A DNA stretch of 64,000 nucleotides from Mytilinidion resinicola (lineage: Eukaryota > Ascomycota > Dothideomycetes > Mytilinidiales > Mytilinidiaceae): contig NW_022985438.1 of assembly GCF_010093595.1 (NCBI RefSeq), forward strand, positions 795,241 through 859,240. Direction: 5' to 3'. The notes beneath the pieces are model-generated. The model was given only the letters and a program-made list of their open reading frames with translations, ran no database searches and was not told the origin of the DNA. The position numbers and the translations under genes are program-made. Each line of letters opens with the position of its first letter. Positions within the stretch are counted from its first letter, which is position 1. This document shows positions 10,004 through 20,305 of the stretch, in pieces.

Positions 10004-11836
10004 ATGCCCATACAGCCGCCCTCGTCCTCGCTGCGGCTCAGATATGAGTCTGGTGCAAGCCGGAATGGTGGTCGTCCAACAGAGGTGAGCCTGACCAGCG
10101 TGTGTTGCTCTTTTACTATTCCCAGGCGCTGATTCACTCTACAGAAGCTCGCTGGAACGAGACCTCGAGTCAACAAGCCTTCGGACCCTTCAGACCTAGA
10201 TCCTGGCTCAAAAGACGCACAGTCACCCACTCGACTACCACAGCCTTCGGGTATACCACAGCATCAGGATCAAGCAGCGAAGAGAGCCAGTCTACTCCCA
10301 CAGAGACGCGAAACGAGGTCAATAAGCTTGCGGAGTCGATCTGGGGAAGACACACAGCAAGCTGAAGCTCAAAGCAGAGTGGCTAGTGTCAATACCACTG
10401 GTCTTGGCTCCGTAAGTATGAATACAGCACGCCGAGACTTATCAGCCCCGGAGAGGGCTGCCCGACCACGACCACAGTCAATGTACCAGACTGTGCCGCC
10501 CAGCCACGGGGCCATTGAGTCTAAACGAAGGTCTCAAGTCATCGAAGCATTTGAGCCGGGTAAGAAGACTGCTATGCTACCTCCGTCGGGAATCGGAAGG
10601 TCTCCATCACTGCGTAGACCCACCCCTACAACGCAGCCAGCCAAACCATCCAACCGCACACATCTCAGGAGTGGCTCAGCACATCTACCTTCCACCGCTG
10701 CAGCCAACAATACAGCAGCTGAGGCTATCAAGGACCGACTTAGAGAACCTTCTGCTACTCTAAAGCCATCCTCTCATTTGCGAAAAGCTAGTGCGCCTGT
10801 AAACGAGACATCTAGCGGTACTAGGACCTCGCAGAGGATTGCATCCATGCAGACCGGGATTCAGCGCCCTGGAAGTACCGTTAGTGCTGTATCTAAGCCC
10901 GAAAGGCCTGAAAGCGCGGGGTCTACCAAGACCACGGACACGGAAGCTCTCCATGCCACGTTTAATACACGTCGCCGAGAGGTGTCGAAAGAGGACCCTT
11001 CGAAGCGAACCCGACCGGCATTTTCAACGCTACAGCAGCATTTCACGCCAAGAAAGACGGGGAAAGTGGCAACGTCGACCTTCATCCATCCTCCTGCGCC
11101 CGACCCTGCTACTAATGGATTACCATTTGAAGTGATGCGGCTTCAAGCTGAGCTACTGCAGCTTCATCTCCTGCACGAATCGTCGGAAGCGTGTAGTCAG
11201 CAATGGCGCACGAGTTCCAAGAGGGCGTTGCACAAAAAGTTCGATGAAGTAGCGAGCCTGCGCCAAGTCATGCGAGATAACGAACGACAGGTCCAGGAAC
11301 ACGCAAACCTGCTCGCTCTCCAAGAATGGACTAGCGGCACAAGCTCATTCGCGCTTGCCGAGAACCTGCAGCTACTCTCAGGCCCTCTGCACGAACTGCC
11401 TCGTTTGCTGGATGTGGGAGGTCGGTTTCGGCAGCACGTCGAAGAATTCGAGGACTGGGTTACCTGGGTAAAAGAGCTCTGGGAGCAGAGGAAAAAGGGA
11501 CGTGAGAGTGGGAGGATGGACCTTAGCTCTGCCGAAGGACTCGGAGACGAGTGGGTGGCTGAAAATGAAGCATTGCTACGCAAAGTAGTCGCGTTTTCAC
11601 GCGATGTCGAGCAGTTGAACGATCCAACGCCCGGGTCGAGCATCGCTGTCATGGTCAGCAGCTGTCGAGCGTTACTGGACAGCATGCTGCAGCAGCTGGG
11701 GATGATGCGCAAGGTAGAGACAAATGCTGTGTCAAAAGAAAGAGAATGGATCGAGCAAGGCTTGCTAGGCATAGCTAATGACATTAGCTCCCATCTAGTG
11801 GTTGCACAGGACGGCTGCGAATCGTGGCGGGGATAG
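10004..11836 (+). CDS. Large protein with disordered basic N-terminus and helical C-terminus, family not recognised
   Basis: Two exons, 10004-10084 and 10145-11836, joined across a 60 bp intron (GTGAGC donor, CTACAG acceptor), encode about 590 aa. The join keeps the frame fully open, which supports the ATG at 10004. Residues 1-350 are rich in S, T, P, R and K with low-complexity patches, as in microtubule- or chromatin-associated proteins. From about residue 350 (GLPFEVMRLQAELLQLHLLH) to the end the sequence is helical, with heptad-like spacing and several conserved-looking Trp. An order of basic disordered region followed by a helical domain resembles augmin or other spindle-associated subunits, but that is only an analogy. 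I do not recognise the family. Confidence 0.7.
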
Positions 11837-13258
11837 TCTAATGGGGGTTCCTCCACCCCGATTGGGGCTGGGATGCTATCTGTTACATACGAGCTTATGC
11901 TTGCAGCGGATAATTACGTATTGCAAGTATAGAGTTTGCACAGCAGCAACAGCAACCATGGCGCCTAGGCGGTTACTTGGTGGAGCATTGATGTGGCACA
12001 GTAAGCAGTATGTTCGCACTTAGGACTTCATTAGGATTGGTCTGTATGAATATGGGCAGGGGCTCATCCCATAGGTGTTTACCACGACCACCTCAAAGCA
12101 AATATGCAGTGATACATGCGGGGTCCGTCTGGCAAAAGCTTGTTTGACAAGTCTTTCAAGTGCAGTCCTGGTAGTAACGTCGTACATATATCGGCCCAAC
12201 CCCCTCTTACTCAGCATTATGCCACCACAAGGAACCCTAGGTGGGAATAAAACACCTTGGCACATCCACGCCGTCAACCATAGCGCTCTTCTGCGCAGCC
12301 TGGACCCTAGCCCATTGGATGCAGCCTCGTCTTTCTTATGTCCGCTAGCACGCCAGGACGGCCTGACAACCCTGCCAGAAAATAGCACTCGGAACCCGTC
12401 GGGACTCAACACACAGACTCCAAACATCCGGACCGCTATGCCGCAGTGACAAGCCGCCTATACACTATGTCCCGTCTTCTAGTGCCGCCAAACTGCTTGC
12501 AGACGGCCACCATGGGAAACTCCCTGAGCAGCCGCTGAGCATCAGCAGCGCGTGGGCCCATGTCGTGTTCTCATTACCAAGCGGATCATCAGCCAGGTCA
12601 GCCAAACGCAGTCCTTACTCAGCCTTCAAATGCCCACCGTCTCCCGTCTTTGCGCCTGGTTGTCGCTCTCTACTGGTTCTGGTTGTTGTCTTTCTATTCC
12701 CGCCAAGCCTCCTCTGCTTCTGACCGACAGCGCTTTTGGAACCACTTTTGCGCTCCGGCACGTCCACTCCTGTTCTCCAGCCTGTGTGCCGTGCCGTAGC
12801 CGCCTTGGTTTGCCGGAAGACTGCTGCCGTCCTACGTCAGTGTCTGCATCACGGTCGACCTGCGGCGGGAGTGGCGCATTCCCGTTCTTGCAACTCCACG
12901 TCGCCAGCCACACCACTTCATCACTTTTGGCCCACCCCTTGGGCGTGACAGTCAGCAAGTGGCCCTTGAGTTCTCTGCGACTATTCGTCTGTCCCTTTAA
13001 TCGCACACCAGCCGACTCATATTCCTGTTTTGTGATCGCTTATAATCTTGCACTCCTTTGGTCTCCATTAGGCTTCGCCAGTGCACTCCTTTTTCACACC
13101 AACCAATTCTCGAATTAGTAATCTGCCGAGTCTGCGGGGACTGCCGGCGTTAGGCGTTTGTCGATTCTGACAGCGATACTTCTGGCCCTGACAAGCCGTA
13201 CGGAAACGAATGGCGGACAGGGTCGGTTGCTTTTGTTTTTCACGGGCTGGTGCTACTC
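11837..13258. other. Intergenic region and probable long 5' leader
   Basis: No gene was recognised. Around 12550-13150 there is a long pyrimidine-rich stretch with open frames of up to 188 codons on the plus strand, without domain or codon signal. It looks like a long leader or promoter of the gene at 13259. Confidence 0.5.
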
Positions 13259-15271
13259 ATGGACTCCGGGCCTCCAAGGAAACGACCATGGGAAGACAAC
13301 AGCTCGGCCATTCAAGACTTCAGCCGTCGAGCCTCCGCTGCTAACGACGGATCTGAACACCCCATGCCGCATCTTTCCGGCTGGCAGGCTCGTGACAGCT
13401 GGGACCAAGACAACCGCAGACTTCCTCCAATATACCCCCCGCCAAGTGGCGTATCAGCCGAGCATGTTCCCTCGCAGCTTCTCCACAGTGCCAGCCCTCG
13501 CTTTGGCTCTGATACCCGCGATTTCACAGACAGCTCCGAACGCCCCAAGCTCCGAACGCAGTCGTTGTTTGACGTTTCCCAGCCGAAACGCCCACGGACT
13601 GGTTACGCTGGAGGTGCGTTAGTGTATTTTCTTTCCCTTCAAGCACGATGACAACCGTTGTGAACAAGGTGTTGTCGTATCGTTGTGTTCTTGCTCTTTC
13701 TAAGATGTCGATCGCTGCTTGACCACCCAACCCGTGCTAAGCATCGATTGCAGAATCACTGACAGGGCCCAACTTAATTGAAGATTCGCAGCCGCTCGCC
13801 TTGAACCTGTCGGGTCTTTTGGATGCATCTCGCCCGGATCGCCACCAACAAGGTTCCTGCTGCTCCCCCAATTGCCAGGGGCAGGCATGCGCAAACGTCC
13901 GTTCAGTGGTGCAGAAGCTCGCCTCTGAACTCGTTGACTTGGACCTGAAGGTGCGATACATCTTGCGAAGTCATTCGCGCGCGCCGAGAGAGGTTAGAAC
14001 CCCTGCACTATCCAGTATTTGCGTTCATTGGTTGTCTTTGCGTCAACACTGACCAATATTTATAGCCACCAGAATCTGAGATTATAGGCACGGAGCGGTC
14101 ACTTTACTGGGCGCTTGGTCTCGTGCAATGGAACAGTCTCCAACTGCGAAAGTACGCCGAGAGATTAGTCAACCCGAACCTCGATCAGGAAACCTTGCAA
14201 AGAGACTCGACGTCAAATCAAGGGCCTCACGACGTCATGAAGCGTACTATACACTATCCTGATGTCGAAGACCAATCTACTGCATCCCGATTACTTCCTA
14301 CAACTACCTCTGACTACCCAAGACTGCCACCACCCACCAACATGTCCGAGGACAGTCGAAGAAGCCTATATGGCAGCGAGTACTCTACCAGCGCACATTC
14401 TCCGCATGCAGCAGCGACTTCATACTCAAGAACAAACTTTGCACCACCTCAATCGCCATTGCAGTTGTCCCAAACAATTCAAACCGGCATGCTACCATCA
14501 CCATCCTCAATGAACTTCCCAACCTCGTCAATCCCCCCGCCGATCTCACCCCCTCATTCCCACGCCCAGAACGCCGCACAAGCATCGCATCTTCAAGACC
14601 TCCAACACCAGGTCAGTATCAAAACCTTGGCCTTCCAAACCCTCCAGCGCGAGTACGACAGCCTCCTCCAAAAGCTGGAGCGCCAGCGTACCAAATGCGC
14701 GACCCTAGAGAAGAAATTCGAAGTTAGCGATGTAGAGATCAACTCGCTCACAGACGAAAAGGAGAAAATGCAGTCCCAGATCGCCGGCTTCGAAGCCCAG
14801 GTTGAGGAACTCCAGCATAGCCGCGACGAGGCCCGCCGCCAGCTCGTCGCCAACGGCACCCAGTACATGCGCATCATGGAGATGGCGAGCCGCCTCCAAG
14901 CCCAGGGCGCCGAGGATAGGAAGAAGTGGGAGGCGGAGAAGGCGGAGCTGGAAGGGCGGATCAAGATGCTTGAGGAGGCGATGGTGGTGGGAACGGAGCG
15001 GACGGACCCTGGTGAAGCTGTACAAAGCCAGCTTTCGTCGTCTGATGTGCTAATGGGTTCGTCAGGCAATATGCCGCCGTCGGTCTCTTCGGCCGAGACT
15101 GTTGCTGTGTTACGGGCCGAGATAGGACGACTAAGGGCCCGGACTCAGTCGCTTGAGAACGCGTTGCAGGCTATGAGGGATGAGAGTGTCTCCATACAAG
15201 CGGCTGCACAGACGATTGTTGCCGCCGGGGGCAAGATGAAAGAAGCTATCGATGCAGGTCTGGGTGGATGA
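13259..15271 (+). CDS. Coiled-coil protein with a compact Cys motif, family not recognised
   Basis: Three exons, 13259-13613, 13754-13992 and 14066-15271, with introns of 140 and 73 bp, give 599 aa. The start opens MDSGPPRKRPWED. Residues 1-118 are disordered, ending in a basic QPKRPRTGY patch that could be a nuclear localisation signal. Residues 154-164 carry four cysteines as CC-x3-C-x4-C, followed by the helix NVRSVVQKLASELVDLDLKV. A Ser/Pro-rich linker leads into a long coiled coil at about residues 371-507 and a second at about 537-590. The layout suggests a nuclear or DNA-associated oligomer. The Cys motif might bind a metal but is not the Zn2Cys6 pattern. I cannot assign a function. 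Confidence 0.75.
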
Positions 15272-16954
15272 GAGATGAGAGATCAGAGAGGTAACGTCGC
15301 CGACTACGCAGATACGAATCACGAGGCCTTTTTTCGTCCCCACATGCAGCATCATGGCCCCTGAAGCGCCATTAATAGATTATCAGGGCGGGTGAGGCTT
15401 CGTTGCCTCTTTCGGAATATGGAGAACCTAGGTCGGAAAGGATTGCAAATCCACACATCGCCACTTCCACTTGGACGGGCTCCTCGCTCCGCCAAGCTTT
15501 CAACCTCGTACTCCGTCTCACAGGCACAGGCCTCCCACGCTTAGAAGAGTGCATACATAAGCGTTACGAAGTGCTACATAATGCTTCTCGACTGGCACTG
15601 CGCTTGTTTCTTCGCGGCTTCGAAGCGGCAACGCAGCCGCTTCGACGGCATCGCCACTCTGAAATGCGGCCCACAGCGAAGATGAGAATTGAGACTCAAA
15701 AGCGGGTCGACCATCAGGGCACCAACTAAATATTAGAAGCGGGGGAAATCGAATATCAGGGCGGAGTTATATACCTGGGAGGAAAGCAACAAAGACCCCC
15801 ATTCATACATTGCTTATCTATCCACAATTTGCTCTCGCATAATCCATTCTTGGCTTTCTTATACTATGAAGCTCAAGCAAGCTTGTGTTTCGTTATTGCA
15901 TCAGCGATTTGGAATTTTTTATTTGTAAAAATGTGTTGTTAGACACACTATATCCCCTTTCAGCTTTGCTGTTCTGTATTTGTGTATAATAATGTTCGTT
16001 CGGCTCGGTGTTGGTGTTGAATTTGGAATCGTCTCAGATGTCAAATAGATGTGTGTCACGTGGCCGTCTCTGGAAGCATGGGGTTAATAAACCGGACTCC
16101 CTGTCAAGCAAGCTACCGTCACTCCAAATATCAGTTCAGCACCGCCAGAGGTTCTCTAACACATCATTAAAATACACTATCGTATTCTAAATCCATAGCA
16201 CCCTATATCACGCTCCCCAAAGCCTCCCCTAGCCAGCATTTCTAATCTACAAGCTCTGGTTCATTACACCCACCATCATCCACCCTATCTCAACGCCGCT
16301 ACCTCAGCCCCATCAACCAGCTGTCCTTCAACCCCGAAAACCTGCTTCGCGATTTACACACTCGAGACTTTTACATTTGCGCAGGCTCTGCATAGGCCTG
16401 CGGAGGGAATGCAAACAGTTCTATCACGGTGAAAAATACGATCAAGGTAAAACAACAGTATGGTGGTTAGTATTGTCTACAATCTTCCAAAGACCTCCCC
16501 GCATAGTATGCTCTTAGCGTGCTCGCGCTATAAAACACAGATTAAAAGCTTCTTCATCTCTAACTACGAACCACGTCTAAATACCTGGCATTCTGAGAAG
16601 CAGGATGTCTCTAACGGTCTGTAAGAGGCATGATTATGAAATGCATACGTCTCTATGCTAAGCAGCTGAGAAAGGTGATGATTGATCGTCCGAGGCAACC
16701 ACATTCCGAGTCACATGGAGAAACGAGACGTGACATGAGGAATTTACACTGCCGAATGAAGCATTGCGTAAAAGAAATGATTAAATACGTGTGCAACGCT
16801 ATGGGGTGTGCGCCGTCTGCCATACGAACTTGACTATGGCAAGCTTCGAAAACTTTCTTTGGTCCTGTTCGAAAGATGCTATGACCTAACCCAGCTGCTT
16901 CCCGAGACATAATCGCCAGAGCCTCATTTCGAGTCTTCTCCTAATATCGAACCC
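15272..16954. other. Gene-poor intergenic stretch
   Basis: This lies between the 3' ends of the coiled-coil gene (+) and DPM2 (-). Only short random open frames were seen. The sequence from about 15900 to 16500 is relatively A+T rich. No repeat or RNA gene was recognised. Confidence 0.5.
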
Positions 16955-17386
16955 CTAATTCGCCTTTTTTGCTTTCAGAGCCTTCCGCCTGTTGCTTCGG
17001 ATCATGACGACTGAGAGGAACGATCCAATGACGGTAGTGAAGAGGATGATGAGGATTACGGGAATTCGGATGGCCCAGACGCGCGGTGGGAAGAAAGCGT
17101 GTGAGAAGTGGGGTTGGTCGACGAATGGCTGATTGATGGTGTTAGCTGCAGTTTTGAGGGCGGGTGGCCTGCTCGAGGGAGTCTTGGGGAAATGTGGAGC
17201 ATTGGGGATGCTTCGGATGCTCATTGAGAAGCCTACCATGAACAGCGTCCAGATTGTGTAGTAGAGGAAAATGGTGGTTGCTGCGATGAGCATCGTGAGG
17301 CCTACGAGACGGTCCAGCTGGAAATCTTCCGTTAGTTGTGGTCTCTGCAATTCGTCTCTGGCGGACGATGGACTGAGGCGCACCAT
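16955..17386 (-). CDS. DPM2: Dolichol-phosphate mannosyltransferase subunit 2
   Basis: Small ER membrane protein that stabilises and regulates dolichol-phosphate-mannose synthase, supplying mannose for N-glycans, O-mannosylation and GPI anchors. I read three exons on the minus strand: 17386-17384 (ATG only), 17317-17237 and 17128-16955, giving 85 aa. The first acceptor follows a CTAAC branch site. Spliced, the protein begins M-LDRLVGL, and the second junction gives YYTIWTLFM-PFVDQPHF, which matches the family's YYT-x-W followed by PF(V/I)D. Two hydrophobic helices are visible (residues about 5-30 and 50-75) with a basic C-terminal tail (NRRKALKAKKAN). Both introns (66 and 108 bp) are stop-free multiples of three, so an unspliced reading of 239 codons looks open but is very likely an artefact. 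Divergent from CWC22. Confidence 0.88.
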   Translation of the reverse strand: MVRLSPSSARDELQRPQLTEDFQLDRLVGLTMLIAATTIFLYYTIWTLFMVGFSMSIRSIPNAPHFPKTPSSRPPALKTAANTINQPFVDQPHFSHAFFPPRVWAIRIPVILIILFTTVIGSFLSVVMIRSNRRKALKAKKAN

Positions 17387-17701
17387 TTTGATCTCGAATG
17401 CAAAAGAGTGGAAGTGTGAAAGGCCCTGGATACGCGTTCCGAGTGTTTTGTAGAGCGCGTCTGGTATTGCTGTTCTGGCCTCTGGCGTGCAGTTGATGGG
17501 CGGAGACAGGGGTCGCAGCTTCACTCCGACACGTTTCGCCGGCGCCGAAGAAACTTCAAAGTTCCGCCGTGTTAACCTCCTCATCAACAACATCACCAGC
17601 CCGCTCCTCACCTCGCTCACAACACTGCTTCGCGTAGCTGCTTGAGGTGCTTGCGACGGAAATACTTGATCCACTCTGCATCCTGGCGTTTCCCCGGCTA
17701 C
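17387..17701. promoter_or_regulatory. Shared divergent promoter region DPM2 / CWC22
   Basis: Only 315 bp separate the two start codons, so both promoters and leaders must lie here. No TATA-like box stands out, as is common for housekeeping genes. Confidence 0.55.
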
Positions 17702-20305
17702 ATGATGGAGATCGCCTCTGCCGTCCGCGTGCCTTCACCGGAGCCAGCGCCTCTCCCCCGAAAGCGCGACCGCTCGCCTGCCGAAGCAGGACCTTCAAAA
17801 CGACCGCGCCCGACATCCTCAAGAAACGATAACGATGGAGCCGTTCAGGAGCCAGAACGAGAGCGAGGCGCCCGGCCGCCGCCGCCGCGCGAGGACGACG
17901 ACGCCCGCTTCAGACAGCTCCAAGAGGCCATGACGCTCAGGCGCAAGCCCGCCATCGACGACTCGAAGACGCGAGCTGGTGGCGCGTACATCCCGCCTGC
18001 CCGCCTGCGTGCGATGCAAGCTGCCATCACGGACAAATCAAGCCCCGAGTTTCAGCGCATGGCTTGGGAAGCCCTGAAGAAATCCATCCAGGGCATGATC
18101 AACAAGTGCAACACTGCAAACATCAAGCAGATTGTGCCAGAGCTGTTTGCTGAGAACTTGGTCCGGGGTCGTGGCTTGTTCTGCAAGGCCATCATGAAGG
18201 CGCAGGCGGCCAGTTTGCCCTTCACCCCCATTTACGCGGCCATGGTCGCGATTGTCAACACGAAGCTGCCACAGGTCGGAGACCTGCTCTGTCGACGTTT
18301 GATCGTTCAGTTCCGGAAGTCCTTCAGGAGAAATGACAAGGCCGTTGCGGTAGCCTCGTCGACTTTTCTAGCGCATCTGGTCAATCAGCAAGTGCTCGAC
18401 ACCCTGGTGATTGCTCAGGTTCTGTTGCTGTTGTTGGCCAAGCCTACGGATGATAGTGTGGAAATCGCTGTCGGTATCACAAGAGAGGTCGGACACTTCT
18501 TGGAAGAGATGAATGGGGCCATTGCGAATACCATCTTCGAGCAGTTCCGTAATATCTTGCACGAAGCAGGTATTGAGAAAAGGACACAGTATCAGATCGA
18601 GGTTCTGTTCCAGGTCAGAAAGGACAAATACAAGGACAATCTGTCTATCAAGGAAGACCTTGACCTTGTAGAAGAGGAGGATCAGATCACGCATCGCCCG
18701 GGCAGTCTCGACGACAAGGAGCTTGCCACCGAGGACACACTCAACATCTTCAGGTTCGATCCAGACTACGTCGAGAACGAGGAGCAATATAGCAAGTTAA
18801 GGGCTGAGATCCTTGGAGAAGCTGGTAGCGATGATGAGGACGGTTACACCGACGCCACAGACTCAGAGGACGACGAGGGACAACAGGAAGACCGCGAGAT
18901 CGAGATCAACGACCGCACGAATGCAGATTTGGTTAAGCTTCGACGAACCATCTATCTTACGATCAAGAGCAGCTCCGGATTCGAGGAGTGTTGTCATAAG
19001 CTCATGAGAGTCAACCTTCCGGGTGGTCTGGAAGATGAAATGACATCCATGATCATTGAGTGCGCGAGTCAAGAGCGAACGTATGAGAAGTTTTACGGTC
19101 ACATCGGCGAGCGATTCTGCAAACTCAATCGCATGTGGACCGACCTTTTCGAATCCGACTTCGCGAAATACTATGACACGATCCATCGATTCGAAAACAA
19201 CAGACTCCGAATCATCGCGCAGTTCTTTGCCCATCTGTTGGCCTCAGATGCTTTGGGCTGGCACGTTCTATCTGTCATTCATCTCAATGAAGAGGACACA
19301 ACTTCTAGCTCTCGTATCTTCATTAAGATCCTTTTCGAAGAACTCATTCAAGCCATGGGGCAGAAAACTCTTGTCGCGAAGCTCCAAGAGGACTTCCTTC
19401 AACCCAGCCTAGCAGGCATCTTCCCGACCGATAGCCCAGCGAGCGCGCGTTTTGCCATCAACTTCTTCACCGCTATCAACATGGGCGTGTTCACTGAAGG
19501 GATGCGTAACTATCTCAAGAACGACGCTCCGAAGCCTGCACCGTTGCCAGCAGTGGAGGATTCAGACTCGGCGAGCGTGTCCTCCTACTCATCCTATTCC
19601 TCGCGTTCTCGTACGCGATCGCGTTCACCCTCTCGTGGGCCTCCACGCCGCCGTCTCCCATCTCGCTCGCTTTCTTACTCACCATCACTGTCTCGATCTG
19701 TCTCCCCTGCCAACCGCCGCCGGAGGTACTCATCCTCCCCGTCCCGCTCTCCATCACCCCCGCCTCGCCGCCGTGGCCGCTCACTCACAATCTCGCGCTC
19801 TCCGTCTCCCCTTCCACGCCATCGTGGTCGGAGAAACACATCTTCTCCTCCGCGCTCTCCGTCCCCACGGCCCCGCCGCCGAAGCCGCTCATTATCAGAC
19901 TCACTTCCACCTCGTCGCCGGGCCCGCTCATTCTCCGACTCTCCCCCGCCCCGTCGTAGAGCCCGTTCACCCGACCCTCCACAGAGGCAGCGATCGCCTC
20001 CACGACGCCGCTACTCGTCCAGCCGCTCGCGATCACCCTTACCTGACAGACGCGGGCCCGCACATTCCCGGTCGAGGAGCCCGCCCAGGCGTGGGATGTA
20101 CTCGTCGAGCCCGCCTCGGCGCCGAAGACCCGGGACGCAGTCGCCTGAACGACCCTTTAGGAGGACCAAGCGGGGCTCGTTATCCCCGCCACCGAGACGC
20201 AGGAGGAACACGAGCTCGGTCTCCGCTGCTGCCCCGCCGCCGAGGCGTAGGAGGAATACGAGTTCGGCTGAGAAATCGCCACGGCCATTTAGGAGGGAGG
20301 ATTAG
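17702..20305 (+). CDS. CWC22: Pre-mRNA-splicing factor CWC22
   Basis: Spliceosome component needed around the first catalytic step; in animals it also loads eIF4A3 for the exon junction complex. Single exon, 867 aa from the ATG at 17702 (a second ATG follows at once). A disordered charged N-terminus precedes the MIF4G domain (about residues 96-290), which opens with YIPPARLRAMQAAI and contains NTANIKQIVPELFAENLVRG. The MA3 domain lies at about 411-530 (DLVKLRRTIYLTIKSSSGFE). From about residue 629 a long tail of RS, SR and RRR repeats runs to the stop, as in metazoan CWC22 but unlike the shorter yeast protein. An intronless gene for a splicing factor is notable but not unusual. Confidence 0.94.
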   Translation: MMEIASAVRVPSPEPAPLPRKRDRSPAEAGPSKRPRPTSSRNDNDGAVQEPERERGARPPPPREDDDARFRQLQEAMTLRRKPAIDDSKTRAGGAYIPPARLRAMQAAITDKSSPEFQRMAWEALKKSIQGMINKCNTANIKQIVPELFAENLVRGRGLFCKAIMKAQAASLPFTPIYAAMVAIVNTKLPQVGDLLCRRLIVQFRKSFRRNDKAVAVASSTFLAHLVNQQVLDTLVIAQVLLLLLAKPTDDSVEIAVGITREVGHFLEEMNGAIANTIFEQFRNILHEAGIEKRTQYQIEVLFQVRKDKYKDNLSIKEDLDLVEEEDQITHRPGSLDDKELATEDTLNIFRFDPDYVENEEQYSKLRAEILGEAGSDDEDGYTDATDSEDDEGQQEDREIEINDRTNADLVKLRRTIYLTIKSSSGFEECCHKLMRVNLPGGLEDEMTSMIIECASQERTYEKFYGHIGERFCKLNRMWTDLFESDFAKYYDTIHRFENNRLRIIAQFFAHLLASDALGWHVLSVIHLNEEDTTSSSRIFIKILFEELIQAMGQKTLVAKLQEDFLQPSLAGIFPTDSPASARFAINFFTAINMGVFTEGMRNYLKNDAPKPAPLPAVEDSDSASVSSYSSYSSRSRTRSRSPSRGPPRRRLPSRSLSYSPSLSRSVSPANRRRRYSSSPSRSPSPPPRRRGRSLTISRSPSPLPRHRGRRNTSSPPRSPSPRPRRRSRSLSDSLPPRRRARSFSDSPPPRRRARSPDPPQRQRSPPRRRYSSSRSRSPLPDRRGPAHSRSRSPPRRGMYSSSPPRRRRPGTQSPERPFRRTKRGSLSPPPRRRRNTSSVSAAAPPPRRRRNTSSAEKSPRPFRRED

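Noticed and set aside
12552..13118. 188-codon plus-strand ORF
   Set aside because: No family features and lies in a pyrimidine-rich leader region; likely chance.
16955..17674. Single 239-codon minus-strand ORF as the DPM2 gene
   Set aside because: The middle and N-terminal parts do not match the family. Removing two good introns gives an 85-aa protein that does.
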